Source: Undibacterium hunanense (GTDB lineage Bacteria; Pseudomonadota; Gammaproteobacteria; Burkholderiales; Burkholderiaceae_D). From it: a DNA stretch of 64,000 nucleotides. The position numbers were made by a program, and so were the translations under genes. Position 1 is the first letter of the stretch; every line of letters starts with the position of its first letter. The stretch spans positions 1-64,000 of the forward strand of contig NZ_JACOGF010000013.1 of NCBI RefSeq assembly GCF_014284335.1. Direction: 5' to 3'. The notes below the pieces were generated by a model. The model saw only the letters and a program-made list of their open reading frames with translations, made no database searches and was not told where the DNA came from. Positions 29,549 through 38,732 of this stretch are shown here, piece after piece.

Positions 29549-30865
29549 TCAGCCAATACGTATCATACCTGCCGCGACGGTCTGATGGGTCACTTCATCA
29601 ATGAGGATGAAGGCACCAGTAGAACGCAAGTCCCGATAATCATCCGCAGCCAGTGCCTGGGCAACGTTCAGTGTTACAGTCGCAATATCATTCAGTTTGA
29701 GGCTGTCTGCAGGGCGACGTTCCTGGGTATTGATATCCAGCAGGGTGTCAATGGCCGTTACCCTGGCAGCAATTTGTCTGGTGGTATGTTTCAGCCAGTA
29801 TTTGCGACGGATGTCCAGCGCATCTTCTGACAGCCAGCACAAATCGGCATTCACGGTTTTCAGCAGGGTTGCCGGGCGATCTGCACCCACCAGCATGTCA
29901 CCGCGTGAAATATCAACATACTCATCCAGCAAGATCGTGACCGACTGACCGACGACAGCAGTATCCAGCGATGTATCCAGTGTCAGAATATCTTTGACAG
30001 TGGCAGTCTGGCCACCAGGCTGCACCAATAATTTGTCGCCCTTGCTGACTTTACCTGCTTCGATACGACCCATATAACCACGGAAATCATTTGCTTCATG
30101 GCCATTGTGACGCGCTACCAGTTGTACCGGGAAGCGGAAGGGTTCGTCATGGCAGGCGTCATACACGCTCAATGATTCCAGCAGTTCAATCAGGGTTGGT
30201 CCCTTGTACCATGCCAGTTTGTCGCTGGCCGTCACCACATTGTCACCCGCGAGGGCAGACAAGGGAATAGGGCGGATGTTCTTCAAACCCAGTTGATCTG
30301 CAAATGCCTGATAGGCAGCGATGATGCGGTCATACACGGTCTGGTCATAGTCGATCAGATCCATTTTGTTGACGGCTACAATGACATGTTCTATCTGCAG
30401 CAAATGGGCAATGGTGGAATGGCGTTTGGTTTGCGTCAGTAAATCCACACTGCCATCATCATTCAGCTTGACCTTGGAAACGTCGATCAGAATGATCACC
30501 GCATCTGCCGTTGATGCGCCGGTCACCATATTGCGCGTGTACTGTTCATGGCCAGGTGTATCAGCAATGATGAACTTGCGTTTTGGTGTGGCGAAATAGC
30601 GATAGGCTACATCAATGGTGATGCCTTGTTCACGTTCAGCTTCCAGGCCATCTGTCAGCAAAGACAGGTCTATGGTATCGCCGACGGTACGCTTGTGTTT
30701 GGCGCGTGAAATGGCATCCAGCTGGTCGGCAAAAATACCCTTGCTGTCAAACAGCAGGCGACCGATCAAGGTGCTTTTGCCATCATCCACTGAACCCGCC
30801 GTGATGAAGCGCAACAGGCCACGTTCTCTACCAACGGTGGCAGTCAATTGTTCTACGGCGTTCAT
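29549..30865 (-). CDS. cysN: Sulfate adenylyltransferase subunit 1 (GTPase)
   Basis: The 438-residue EF-Tu-like GTPase subunit of ATP sulfurylase powers APS formation by CysD. G motifs: GSVDDGKSTLIGRLL, DTPGHEQYTRNM and NKMDLI, followed by two beta-barrel domains. It is the CysN-only form without a fused APS kinase. Its start overlaps the cysD stop codon by one base. Confidence 0.96.
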   Translation of the reverse strand: MNAVEQLTATVGRERGLLRFITAGSVDDGKSTLIGRLLFDSKGIFADQLDAISRAKHKRTVGDTIDLSLLTDGLEAEREQGITIDVAYRYFATPKRKFIIADTPGHEQYTRNMVTGASTADAVIILIDVSKVKLNDDGSVDLLTQTKRHSTIAHLLQIEHVIVAVNKMDLIDYDQTVYDRIIAAYQAFADQLGLKNIRPIPLSALAGDNVVTASDKLAWYKGPTLIELLESLSVYDACHDEPFRFPVQLVARHNGHEANDFRGYMGRIEAGKVSKGDKLLVQPGGQTATVKDILTLDTSLDTAVVGQSVTILLDEYVDISRGDMLVGADRPATLLKTVNADLCWLSEDALDIRRKYWLKHTTRQIAARVTAIDTLLDINTQERRPADSLKLNDIATVTLNVAQALAADDYRDLRSTGAFILIDEVTHQTVAAGMIRIG

Positions 30866-31800
30866 TAGAAATATCCTTCTTTTTTACGTTTTTCCATCGA
30901 TGCTTCTGATGTCTGGTCATCCATGCGGGTAGCGCCACGCTCGGTAATCTGGGTGATAGCGGTTTCGGCGATGATGGCTTCAACCGTTGCAGCGTCAGAT
31001 GATACCGGGCAGGTGCAGGAAATATCACCCACCGTGCGGAAGCGCACGATCTGGGTTTCTACCGTTTCACCGGCACGTGGTGGCGTCAGGTCCGTCAGCG
31101 GTACCAGTAAGCCATTGCGCGGGATGACCTGACGTTCATGAGCGAAATAAATCTGTGGCAGTTCGAGTTTTTCACGGGCTATGTATTGCCATACGTCGAG
31201 CTCGGTCCAGTTTGAGATAGGGAAGACGCGCATGTTTTCACCAGCGTGCACGCGGGTGTTATACAGATCCCACAATTCCGGGCGTTGTGCTTTCGGATTC
31301 CATTGGCCAAATTCATCACGGAAAGAGAAAATTCTTTCCTTGGCGCGTGCTTTTTCTTCATCACGACGGGCACCACCTATGCAGGCGTCAAATTTATGCT
31401 CAGCAATGGTTTCCAGCAAGGTCACGGCTTGTGCCGCATTGCGTGAATCCGTTGCCGGATTGCGCAGACGCACCGTACCACGGCGTATCGATTCTTCGAC
31501 CGAACCAACGATCAGACGTTCACCCAGTTCGGCTACGCGCTTGTCGCGAAAGGCAATGACTTCTGGGAAGTTGTGGCCAGTGTCAATATGCACCAGCGGG
31601 AAAGGGAATTTACCCGGGCGGAAAGCCTTTTCTGCCAGACGCAGCAAGACGATAGAGTCTTTGCCACCGGAAAACAGCAGGGCAGGGTTGCTGCATTCGG
31701 CCGCGACTTCACGCATGATATGGATGGCTTCGGATTCCAGCCAATCCAGGTGGCGATTGCTCGCAGCATCAATAAAATGGTTTTCCACGACAGTATTCAT
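30865..31800 (-). CDS. cysD: Sulfate adenylyltransferase subunit 2
   Basis: The 311-residue PP-loop enzyme has SGGKDSIVLLRLAEKAF near residue 45, then FPLVHIDTGHNFPEVI and the NWTELDVWQYI segment near 180. It joins sulfate and ATP to APS with CysN. It sits directly between cysH and cysN in the assimilation operon. Confidence 0.96.
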   Translation of the reverse strand: MNTVVENHFIDAASNRHLDWLESEAIHIMREVAAECSNPALLFSGGKDSIVLLRLAEKAFRPGKFPFPLVHIDTGHNFPEVIAFRDKRVAELGERLIVGSVEESIRRGTVRLRNPATDSRNAAQAVTLLETIAEHKFDACIGGARRDEEKARAKERIFSFRDEFGQWNPKAQRPELWDLYNTRVHAGENMRVFPISNWTELDVWQYIAREKLELPQIYFAHERQVIPRNGLLVPLTDLTPPRAGETVETQIVRFRTVGDISCTCPVSSDAATVEAIIAETAITQITERGATRMDDQTSEASMEKRKKEGYF

Positions 31801-31812
31801 GATTTTTCTTCT

Positions 31813-32526
31813 TCAGACAGCTTGTTTAATTCGGATCAGTTTGCCATCAACTACATGCAGGCCACATTCCTTGGAATCGGGGTTTTCCCACCACCATCGC
31901 CCAGCCCGTACATCTTCACCTGGCTGTATCGCGCGGGTGCAGGGTTCACAGCCTATCGACGGATATCCTTTATCGTGCAGAGGATTGTAAGGCACATTGT
32001 TGCTTCTGAGATAGTGCCAGACATCGTCTTCTGACCAATCCGCCAAAGGATTGAACTTTTGCAGGCCATGGCTGGCATCATCTTCTTGCACAGCCAGTTC
32101 GGTACGGGTAGCCGACTGCGCACGGCGCTGACCCGTGACCCAGGCCTTGTTGCCTGCGAGGGCGCGTTTCAGCGGTTCCACCTTGCGTATGCGGCAGCAT
32201 TCCTTGCGCATTTCCACGCTGTCGTAAAAAGCATTCAGGCCATGCTGGCTGACATAATTTTCTACCGCAGCGGCATCAGGCTTGAACAGCGTTATTTCTG
32301 TGCCATAAATTTCTTTGACTTTATCCAGCATACCCAGGGTTTCTGCATGCAGGCGTCCGGTTTCCAGCGAGAAAATCGAGATATTCAGTTTCTTGCGCAA
32401 AATCAGATCAGTCAGCACCATATCCTCTGCTGCCAGACTGGAAGCAAATACGGCTGGTTGAAAGTCGTTGGCGATTCTTTCCAATATAGCCTGTGTTGCG
32501 GAAAGACGCTCCTGAAAATCACTCAT
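31813..32526 (-). CDS. cysH: Assimilatory APS reductase
   Basis: A 237-residue PP-loop reductase. It has the paired cysteines CCRIRKVEPL near residue 110 and GCEPCTRA near 193 that hold a 4Fe-4S cluster, so it should reduce APS directly rather than PAPS. This agrees with the absence of an APS kinase (cysC) in the operon. The C-terminal active-site cysteine is in KECGLH near 228. It overlaps the DUF934 stop codon by 4 bases. Confidence 0.94.
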   Translation of the reverse strand: MSDFQERLSATQAILERIANDFQPAVFASSLAAEDMVLTDLILRKKLNISIFSLETGRLHAETLGMLDKVKEIYGTEITLFKPDAAAVENYVSQHGLNAFYDSVEMRKECCRIRKVEPLKRALAGNKAWVTGQRRAQSATRTELAVQEDDASHGLQKFNPLADWSEDDVWHYLRSNNVPYNPLHDKGYPSIGCEPCTRAIQPGEDVRAGRWWWENPDSKECGLHVVDGKLIRIKQAV

Positions 32527-33044
32527 GCTTCAGCTCCTGTGCGTTCAGCACGACGGAACAAAGGATTCTTTTCATCCCACGAGGTCTGGTATTTTTCAGA
32601 AAAATCGGTCAGGCCCTTGATGGCGTCATGGATATTCTTGTCTTCACGAGTGGCAAAAGCATTGAAGCCCACACGCTGCATGTAAAACAACTGGTCACGC
32701 AAGACATCGCCGATGGCGCGCAATTCACCAGTGAAGTTGAAGCGTGAGCGCAGGTTATAGGCGATGGAATAACCACGGCCATCTGCAAATTTTGGGAAGT
32801 CCACAGCAAGCAGGCTAAAGCGGCTGATGTCTTCTTTTAATTCTTTTGCCTGCTCATCGCTGCTGAACCACACAGCAATATCAGTACGGTTCAACAGGCT
32901 TTCGCGTTGCAGCAACCATACTTTCAGCGGGATGATGACTTTGCCTGCGGGTACGCTGATGGCATCCGGGGTTTCACTCTCTGTCAGGCGCAGTACTGTC
33001 CAGTCGTCGCTGACGATGGCTTTATCTTTAATAATTTCTCGCAT
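32523..33044 (-). CDS. DUF934 protein of the sulfite reductase operon
   Basis: A 173-residue cytoplasmic protein of the DUF934 family, always found beside cysI-type sulfite reductases in proteobacteria. It has the typical FADGRGYSIAYNLRSRFNFTGELRAIGDVLRDQLFYM core. It lies between cysI (17-base gap) and cysH (4-base overlap). It is thought to be an accessory or electron-transfer partner of a siroheme reductase, but no activity can be read from the sequence. Confidence 0.92.
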   Translation of the reverse strand: MREIIKDKAIVSDDWTVLRLTESETPDAISVPAGKVIIPLKVWLLQRESLLNRTDIAVWFSSDEQAKELKEDISRFSLLAVDFPKFADGRGYSIAYNLRSRFNFTGELRAIGDVLRDQLFYMQRVGFNAFATREDKNIHDAIKGLTDFSEKYQTSWDEKNPLFRRAERTGAEA

Positions 33045-33061
33045 GATGCACTTTCTTTATT

Positions 33062-34768
33062 TCAGTAGCTGACAGCAGTACCGGCGTCTTCACCATGATG
33101 TTCATTGGTACGTATCGGCGTTGCATACACAAATTCCTTGAATGGCGCGATGCCCAGGCGTTGTGCAGTATCGATGAAACGTTCGTTTTCGAGACGGTCA
33201 CGCACATACACCTGAATGATGCGGTCTATCACTTCCGGCATTTGTCCGGCAGCGAAAGACGGGCCAATAATCTTGCCTATGGCCGAGCTATTGCCTTGTG
33301 CGCCACCGATGGATACCTGGTAAAACTCGCTACCGTCTTTGTCCACACCCAGAATGCCGATATTGCCGACATGGTGGTGACCGCAGGCATTGATACAGCC
33401 AGACATATTCAATTCGATGTCGCCGATATCATGCAGATAATCAAGATCGTTGAAGCGGTCCGTGATATCCAGTGCGATAGGAATGGATTTGGCATTCGCC
33501 AGTGCGCAAAAGTCACCGCCAGGGCAGCAGATCATGTCCGTCAGCAAACCGATATTCGGTGTCGCCAGGCCATGGGCCTTGGCTTCTTGCCAAACGGTAA
33601 ACAGGTCTGCGACTTTGACATCAGCCAGTACCAGGTTTTGCTCATGCGTGACACGCAGTTCGCCAAAACTGTATTGGTCAGACAGATCGGCAATGAAATC
33701 CATTTGTTCAGAACTGGCATCTCCCGGCGGTACGCCTGGCTTCTTCAGTGACAAGACCACAGCCGCATAGCCAGCCACCTTATGTGGTTTGACATTGCGT
33801 TTGACCCAGTTGGCGAAGGATTTATTGTCTTGCAAATGCTGCTCATAAGCGGCATCTTGCGCAGGCAGGTTTTCATAGTCTGGCGTCGTGAAATAGCTGG
33901 CCACGCGTTTCAATTCAGCTTCTGTCAAAGTAGCCGGGCCATCCTTGATGTCTTGCCATTCTTCTTCTACCTGGCGACCAAATTCTTCAGCGCCGATCGC
34001 TTTCACCAGTATCTTGATACGTGCTTTGTAGATATTGTCGCGACGACCGTACTGGTTATAGATACGCAATATCGCTTCCAGGTAGGTCATGACATGCTTC
34101 CATGGCAGGAAATCACGTATCACGCTGCCCAGAATAGGGGTACGACCCATGCCGCCACCCACCATGACCTTGAAGCCGACTTCGCCAGCTTCGTTGTGCA
34201 CCACAGTCAGGCCGATATCATGCACGGCAATGGCGGCGCGGTCTTCTTTGGCACCATTGATGGCGATCTTGAATTTACGCGGCAGATAGGCAAATTCCGG
34301 ATGAAAGGTAGTCCATTGACGCAGGATTTCTGCATAGGCGCGCGGATCTATCACTTCATCCGCAGCCACACCGGCAAATTCATCCGAAGTGATATTGCGC
34401 ATGCAGTTACCAGAGGTCTGGATGGCATGCATTTCTACCGATGCCAGTTCTTCCAGTATGTCTGGTGTATCTTCCAGGTTGATCCAGTTGTACTGGATAT
34501 TCTGACGTGTCGTAAAGTGACCATAACCACGGTCATATTTGCGGGCAATATGGGCAAACTTGCGTACCTGATTCGACGACAGCATGCCGTAAGGCACCGC
34601 CACCCGTAACATATAGGCATGGCGCTGCATGTACAGACCGTTTTGCAGACGCAAAATACGGAATTCATCTTCGCTCAATTCATTCGAAAGCCGGCGGCTA
34701 ACCTGGTCGCGGAATTGTGCAATACGTTCCTTGATGATTTGGTGATCGTGCTGGTCGTAACGATACAT
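33062..34768 (-). CDS. cysI: Nitrite/sulfite reductase, siroheme hemoprotein subunit
   Basis: The 568-residue siroheme/4Fe-4S protein has the cluster-siroheme ligands in CCPGGDFCALA and GCINACGHHHVGNIG near residues 410-475, and the N-terminal half shows the matching repeat. It reduces sulfite to sulfide with six electrons. Context (cysHDN, cobA, DUF934) argues for sulfite, not nitrite. No cysJ flavoprotein is in the window, so electrons may come from ferredoxin or another partner such as the DUF934 protein. Confidence 0.94.
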   Translation of the reverse strand: MYRYDQHDHQIIKERIAQFRDQVSRRLSNELSEDEFRILRLQNGLYMQRHAYMLRVAVPYGMLSSNQVRKFAHIARKYDRGYGHFTTRQNIQYNWINLEDTPDILEELASVEMHAIQTSGNCMRNITSDEFAGVAADEVIDPRAYAEILRQWTTFHPEFAYLPRKFKIAINGAKEDRAAIAVHDIGLTVVHNEAGEVGFKVMVGGGMGRTPILGSVIRDFLPWKHVMTYLEAILRIYNQYGRRDNIYKARIKILVKAIGAEEFGRQVEEEWQDIKDGPATLTEAELKRVASYFTTPDYENLPAQDAAYEQHLQDNKSFANWVKRNVKPHKVAGYAAVVLSLKKPGVPPGDASSEQMDFIADLSDQYSFGELRVTHEQNLVLADVKVADLFTVWQEAKAHGLATPNIGLLTDMICCPGGDFCALANAKSIPIALDITDRFNDLDYLHDIGDIELNMSGCINACGHHHVGNIGILGVDKDGSEFYQVSIGGAQGNSSAIGKIIGPSFAAGQMPEVIDRIIQVYVRDRLENERFIDTAQRLGIAPFKEFVYATPIRTNEHHGEDAGTAVSY

Positions 34769-34817
34769 CTTTAATTACCCATAAAATGCGTGTGTAAGTA
34801 CGCGATTGCAAACAGAT

Positions 34818-35591
34818 TCAAAGGACAAGCTTGGCAGCAACCAGAGTCAGAGTGGTTGCCAGCAGGCCACGTAAAAATTTTTCAGGTACGGCACGGGCTG
34901 CCAGGGAGCCCAGTGTGATGCCCGGCAGGGAGCCGATCAGCAGGCTGCCCAGCAAGACCCAGTCTATAGAGCCCAGCCACCAGTGTCCAAAGGCGGCAAT
35001 GGCGGTCAATGGTACTGCATAGGCAATATCAGTGCCGGCGATGTGCGCAGCAGACATGCGCGGATACAGCATGACCAGCAAGGTTGCGCCTATGGCACCG
35101 GCACCGATGGAAGAAATGGTGACCAGTGTTCCCAGCACTGCACCCGAGACAATAGTCGCAATGGCCAGGTTTTTGCCTTGTAATTGCTTTTCAGGATGAT
35201 TATTCAGCCAGTTCAGCATCTTGCCCTTGAACAGCAGGGCAACCACGGTCAGCAGTACGGAAACAGCAATGGAATAGCGTATGAGCTGGCCAATTTCCTT
35301 GTCCAGTGCGCCAAAATGCTTGAGGAACAAGGTAGCAACGACCGCCGCAGGCAGCGCACCGTAGCACAGCAGGCGTACCACATTCCAGTCTACCGTACCA
35401 CGCAGGCGATGGGTAAAGGTGCCCGTGGCCTTGGTGATCGAAGCAAAGGCGAGATCTGTGCCCACGGCGACTGTCGGCGAGACGCCAAACAGCAGGGTAA
35501 GCAGGGGCGTCATGAGCGAGCCGCCACCGACGCCGGTCAGGCCGACCAGGGTGCCAACAGCAAATCCCGAAAATATATAGGTTAAAGTCAT
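34818..35591 (-). CDS. TauE/SafE family sulfur-compound exporter-like membrane protein
   Basis: A 257-residue membrane protein with seven to eight predicted helices and the duplicated Gly-rich TauE/SafE signature: VGLTGVGGGSLMTPLLTLLFGV near the start and VTISSIGAGAIGATLL in the second half. It is the first gene of the cys operon, 49 bases before cysI. Members move sulfite, sulfoacetate or other sulfur compounds across the inner membrane. Here it could export excess sulfite or import sulfate; direction and substrate are inferred. Confidence 0.88.
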   Translation of the reverse strand: MTLTYIFSGFAVGTLVGLTGVGGGSLMTPLLTLLFGVSPTVAVGTDLAFASITKATGTFTHRLRGTVDWNVVRLLCYGALPAAVVATLFLKHFGALDKEIGQLIRYSIAVSVLLTVVALLFKGKMLNWLNNHPEKQLQGKNLAIATIVSGAVLGTLVTISSIGAGAIGATLLVMLYPRMSAAHIAGTDIAYAVPLTAIAAFGHWWLGSIDWVLLGSLLIGSLPGITLGSLAARAVPEKFLRGLLATTLTLVAAKLVL

Positions 35592-36114
35592 ATGGTCTCG
35601 CGCAAAGTAGGTGCATCGTAATGAATTCAGGCTTTATTCCAAACTACTTAGTATTCATTTGCTTATATACGTATTTGATATATACAAAATCACTGACCTG
35701 ATATTGTCTTTAGTTTAATTCACGAACCCGGGATAAGTGATTTAAAAGCCAGGTTAAGCAGGAAAGTTTGTACTTTTGATGTGTTTTTATCTGAATGACC
35801 GAAGCCTGCCATTGCGTCTGATATGCCCCGCACATGTATGAAGAGATCGGGACTCCTTCAAGAATGAGCATAGATGTTGCTGCGTAGAAATGCCATCTAA
35901 ATCAGACAACATTTTTAACAATTGTACTTATTGGTGCTACTGCTGAGTGTTGTTAAAAATTTTGCAATAGATCAAGTTTACAGATCTGTGCGCCTGAGCC
36001 AGGTTTGAATGAATGCTTGCTCAACGCCCGTTTAAGTGATCAAACGATGTCATTGGTTTTATGTGTGAAAATGCGGTGTTTGCGCGGCCCTCGGTAAGCC
36101 CGGGAATTTTTACG
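35592..36114. promoter_or_regulatory. Divergent region upstream of the cys operon and ribB
   Basis: About 520 bases, A/T rich near the tauE-like gene, where the cys operon promoter must lie. I could not pick out a CysB site by eye. No gene is seen in it; a short minus-strand frame (36021-36365) overlaps the riboswitch and is rejected. Confidence 0.4.
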
Positions 36115-36120
36115 TATAAT
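36115..36120 (+). promoter_or_regulatory. -10 box of the ribB promoter
   Basis: A perfect TATAAT lies about 30 bases before the start of the FMN riboswitch. The -35 region is weak (CGGTAA at about 17 bases spacing). Confidence 0.5.
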
Positions 36121-36149
36121 CTGCATGCCGAATAATTCGGCAGGTTGTA

Positions 36150-36346
36150 CGTCTTCAGGGCGGGGTGCAATTCCCCACCGGCGGTAAATTTGCAGTTATT
36201 TCCTTTTATGTCATGGTGATAGCTGCCGACAAGCCCGCGAGCGCTTGCAGTCAAAGGCAGATTCAGGAAGTAGCTGGATTTGTTTGCAAGGTCAGCAGAT
36301 CTGGTGTGATTCCAGGGCCGACGGTCATAGTCCGGATGAGAGAAGA
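36150..36346 (+). ncRNA. FMN riboswitch (RFN element)
   Basis: The conserved RFN parts are present in order: TCAGGGCGGGGTGCAATTCC at the 5' side, CCCACCGGCGGTAA, AGCCCGCGAGCG, AGCAGATCTGGTG, and the closing CCGACGGTCATAGTCCGGAT with GAGAGAAGA. It lies in the leader of ribB and should shut off the gene when FMN is plentiful. Downstream, TGAAACG (36417-36423) can pair with CGTTTCA (36451-36457) next to the GGAG ribosome site, so control of translation is likely. Confidence 0.95.
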
Positions 36347-36459
36347 TGCGCCTTATGCAAAGCACCTATGGTCACCACCACGGGGGCTCGCGTCTGGCTA
36401 TTCGTTTTTTACTCCCTGAAACGTCTTTTGCACATTTACTTTTGCCGGAGCGTTTCATT

Positions 36460-37140
36460 ATGTTGAATACCATTAATACCCATCCTTCTTCCAGTTCTGC
36501 TGAACCGGAAATGCTTTTCCTTAGTCCATTTGAACAACGTCTGCCCAGGGCGCTGGAAGACCTGCGCAACGGTCGCCCGGTGTTACTCATGGATGACTTT
36601 GACCGCGAAAACGAGGCGGACCTTATCGTCGCCGCCGAAAAGATCACGCTTGAATCCATGGCCAGGCTGATACGTGATTGCAGCGGCATTGTCTGTTTAT
36701 GCCTGACTGACGACAAGTTGCAGCAACTCGATCTGCCCCCCATGGTCAGCAATAATGAAAGTCGCTATGGCACGGCTTTTACCGTGTCGATAGAAGCCAG
36801 GCAGGGTGTGACCACAGGTGTTTCTGCTGCTGACCGTGTCACTACCATACTGACTGCCATCGCGCCGGATGCCAGGCCTGAACATCTGGCCCGGCCTGGC
36901 CATGTCTTCCCCCTGAGAGCGGCTCCTGGCGGTGTTCTCAGCCGGCGTGGACATACCGAGGGGTCAGTTGATCTGGCTCAGATGGCGGGCTTGTCCCCGG
37001 CCGCTGTCCTGTGCGAATTGATGAATCCCGATGGCAGCATGGCCAAGGGCGAACAGATCATCGAATATGCCGTCACCCATGACATGGTGGTGCTGACAAT
37101 CGATGAACTGGCACGCTATCGGGAACAAACCGGGGTGTAA
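36460..37140 (+). CDS. ribB: 3,4-dihydroxy-2-butanone 4-phosphate synthase
   Basis: A 226-residue single-domain enzyme that converts ribulose 5-phosphate to the four-carbon precursor of riboflavin. Motifs: [12 protein letters not shown] with the acidic metal-binding loop near residue 42, and [16 protein letters not shown] near 160. There is no fused RibA (GTP cyclohydrolase II). The frame is open from inside the riboswitch, but the ATG at 36460 is chosen for its GGAG site at 36447-36450. It is controlled by the upstream FMN riboswitch. Confidence 0.95.
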   Translation: MLNTINTHPSSSSAEPEMLFLSPFEQRLPRALEDLRNGRPVLLMDDFDRENEADLIVAAEKITLESMARLIRDCSGIVCLCLTDDKLQQLDLPPMVSNNESRYGTAFTVSIEARQGVTTGVSAADRVTTILTAIAPDARPEHLARPGHVFPLRAAPGGVLSRRGHTEGSVDLAQMAGLSPAAVLCELMNPDGSMAKGEQIIEYAVTHDMVVLTIDELARYREQTGV

Positions 37141-37185
37141 AATCAGGCAAACATAAATCATATGTTCATGTCAGGAGTGACGGTT

Positions 37186-37398
37186 GTGCATAGAAGCAGA
37201 AAAATGTGGTTGCTGGCCACTTTGTTGACCGTCACGTTGGTGCCTGCCGCGATGCGTGCCGAACCGGCAGCCTGGTATAAATGGCGCAGCAAACTAACTG
37301 CGCATGTAGTCTGTTCCCAAACCTCGCCTGGCGAGGGCTGGGAACAGTTAAGCACCGCTTACCGTGATGCACGCTGCGAAAAGCCAAAGAAAGATTGA
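37186..37398 (+). CDS. Small putative exported protein
   Basis: A 70-residue frame with a basic tip and hydrophobic segment MWLLATLLTVTLVPAAMRA that looks like a signal peptide, followed by a short mature part with two Cys that could pair. A GTG start is preceded by AGGAG at 9 bases; an in-frame ATG lies further up at 37162. It lies 45 bases after ribB and may share its transcript. No family recognised. Confidence 0.55.
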   Translation: MHRSRKMWLLATLLTVTLVPAAMRAEPAAWYKWRSKLTAHVVCSQTSPGEGWEQLSTAYRDARCEKPKKD

Positions 37399-37701
37399 GG
37401 GCACAGCTTTGCAATTCATCTGGTAAATTCTTCTGCAGTTCCTCTTGCACATCACTACTTCTTTGCATAAAGTTAATTCATCGGTAAATGGCATGCCTGC
37501 ATCTTTACCATAAGCAAGAATTGACGCCGATTCTTCGTTCAACTCCACGATTCGCTTCTTCATAAGCCAAGGATAATCAATCACTCGGGCCGCACGCAAA
37601 ATGCTATACAGGATTGCATATTTGCCGGCGAAGAATTGACTGCCCTGCAGCACTTTTCAGACGGCAGCCACATCATGAAACCAGGAAACGAAGGAGTTAC
37701 C
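37399..37701. other. Gap with a doubtful minus-strand ORF
   Basis: This 300-base gap separates the small exported protein from the methyltransferase. A minus-strand frame, best read from an ATG at 37563 to 37348 (71 codons), has fairly protein-like composition (RIVELNEESASILAYGKDAG). It lacks a ribosome site and overlaps the small gene, so it is not called. Confidence 0.35.
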
Positions 37702-38625
37702 ATGTTGAACGAACGTGAGGCAGAGAGCTGCTACCTCGGTCAGTTTATTCCCCTGCAATACCATCACAATATGCTGATGGATTTGAATCGTATGGACAAC
37801 TTCAAGGCGGCCATACGACGCCAGGTTTTTGAAGGTGCCAAAGTGCTGGAACTGGGCGGTGGCACTGGTGTGCTGTCCTGGTTTGCTGCGCAGGCTGCAT
37901 CCAAGGTCTATTGCGTCGAATTTAACCCGGACATGGTAGATGAAGCACGTCGTTTGTTGGCCATGAACCGCGATGGCGAAAAGGTTGAAGTCATCCATGC
38001 TGATGCCTTTGAATACCTGCCGCCAGAACCTGTGGATGTTGTCATCTGCGAGATGATACACGTGGCCATGCTGCGTGAAAAACAGGTGGAAGTCATCGAG
38101 AATTTTAAAAAGCGCTATGCGGCCAAATTTGGTGGTCCACTGCCAGTGTTCATTCCTGAAGCCATCGTCATGGCGGTGCAACCCTTACAGCAGACCTATG
38201 ACTTTTCAGGTTACCAGGCACCGATCATTCAATTCCAGCAGGCAGGTGTATTTTCAGCCGATACCGTGGAACTGGCACAGCCAGCCTTGTATAGCATTAT
38301 CGATTTTAATCAGGACAATGAGCTGCAAATTCGCTGGGAAGGCAATTTCACCATAGAACGCGCCGGCACCGTCAGCGCCTTGCGTTTTGTCACCAAGAAC
38401 ATCCTGGCAGTGTTGATGGAAACCTCATCCACCATAGACTGGTTGAATAATTACATGGCCTTGCCGGTAGCACAGCCGGTGGCGGTAAAAGAGGGCGATA
38501 TTCTACAAGTCAGCTTCCAGTATCGCGCAGGTGGTTCTATTGCATCCTTGCAGAATTCCATGCGTGTAGAAGTCAAATCCAGCGCATCGGCCCGCGCCCG
38601 GCATTTGTCGCTGGCATATGGTTAA
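37702..38625 (+). CDS. Class I SAM-dependent methyltransferase, PRMT-like
   Basis: The 308-residue protein has the SAM-binding motif I VLELGGGTGVLSWFAAQAA near residue 51, then YCVEFNPDM, and a CEMIHVAMLREKQ segment like the acidic double-E loop of arginine methyltransferases, followed by a C-terminal beta-rich half. It may methylate a protein side chain, but the substrate is unknown. The ATG at 37702 is selected for its AAGGAG site; earlier in-frame codons lack one. A strong terminator follows. Confidence 0.85.
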   Translation: MLNEREAESCYLGQFIPLQYHHNMLMDLNRMDNFKAAIRRQVFEGAKVLELGGGTGVLSWFAAQAASKVYCVEFNPDMVDEARRLLAMNRDGEKVEVIHADAFEYLPPEPVDVVICEMIHVAMLREKQVEVIENFKKRYAAKFGGPLPVFIPEAIVMAVQPLQQTYDFSGYQAPIIQFQQAGVFSADTVELAQPALYSIIDFNQDNELQIRWEGNFTIERAGTVSALRFVTKNILAVLMETSSTIDWLNNYMALPVAQPVAVKEGDILQVSFQYRAGGSIASLQNSMRVEVKSSASARARHLSLAYG

Positions 38626-38662
38626 ACAGGTCGGCAGGTACTGATTTCACAGATATAAAAGA

Positions 38663-38708
38663 GCCTGTACTTGTTCATTTTTACTTGAACAAATGCAGGC
38701 TTTTTTTT
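38663..38708 (+). terminator. Rho-independent terminator of the methyltransferase gene
   Basis: A 15-base imperfect stem (38663-38677 with 38686-38700) is followed by eight T residues at 38701-38708. Confidence 0.9.
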
Positions 38709-38732
38709 AGGGTGATCCTGGTGTATGCGTAT

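Noticed and set aside
33782-34609. 275-codon ORF antisense to cysI
   Set aside because: Shadow of a conserved gene; no ribosome site.
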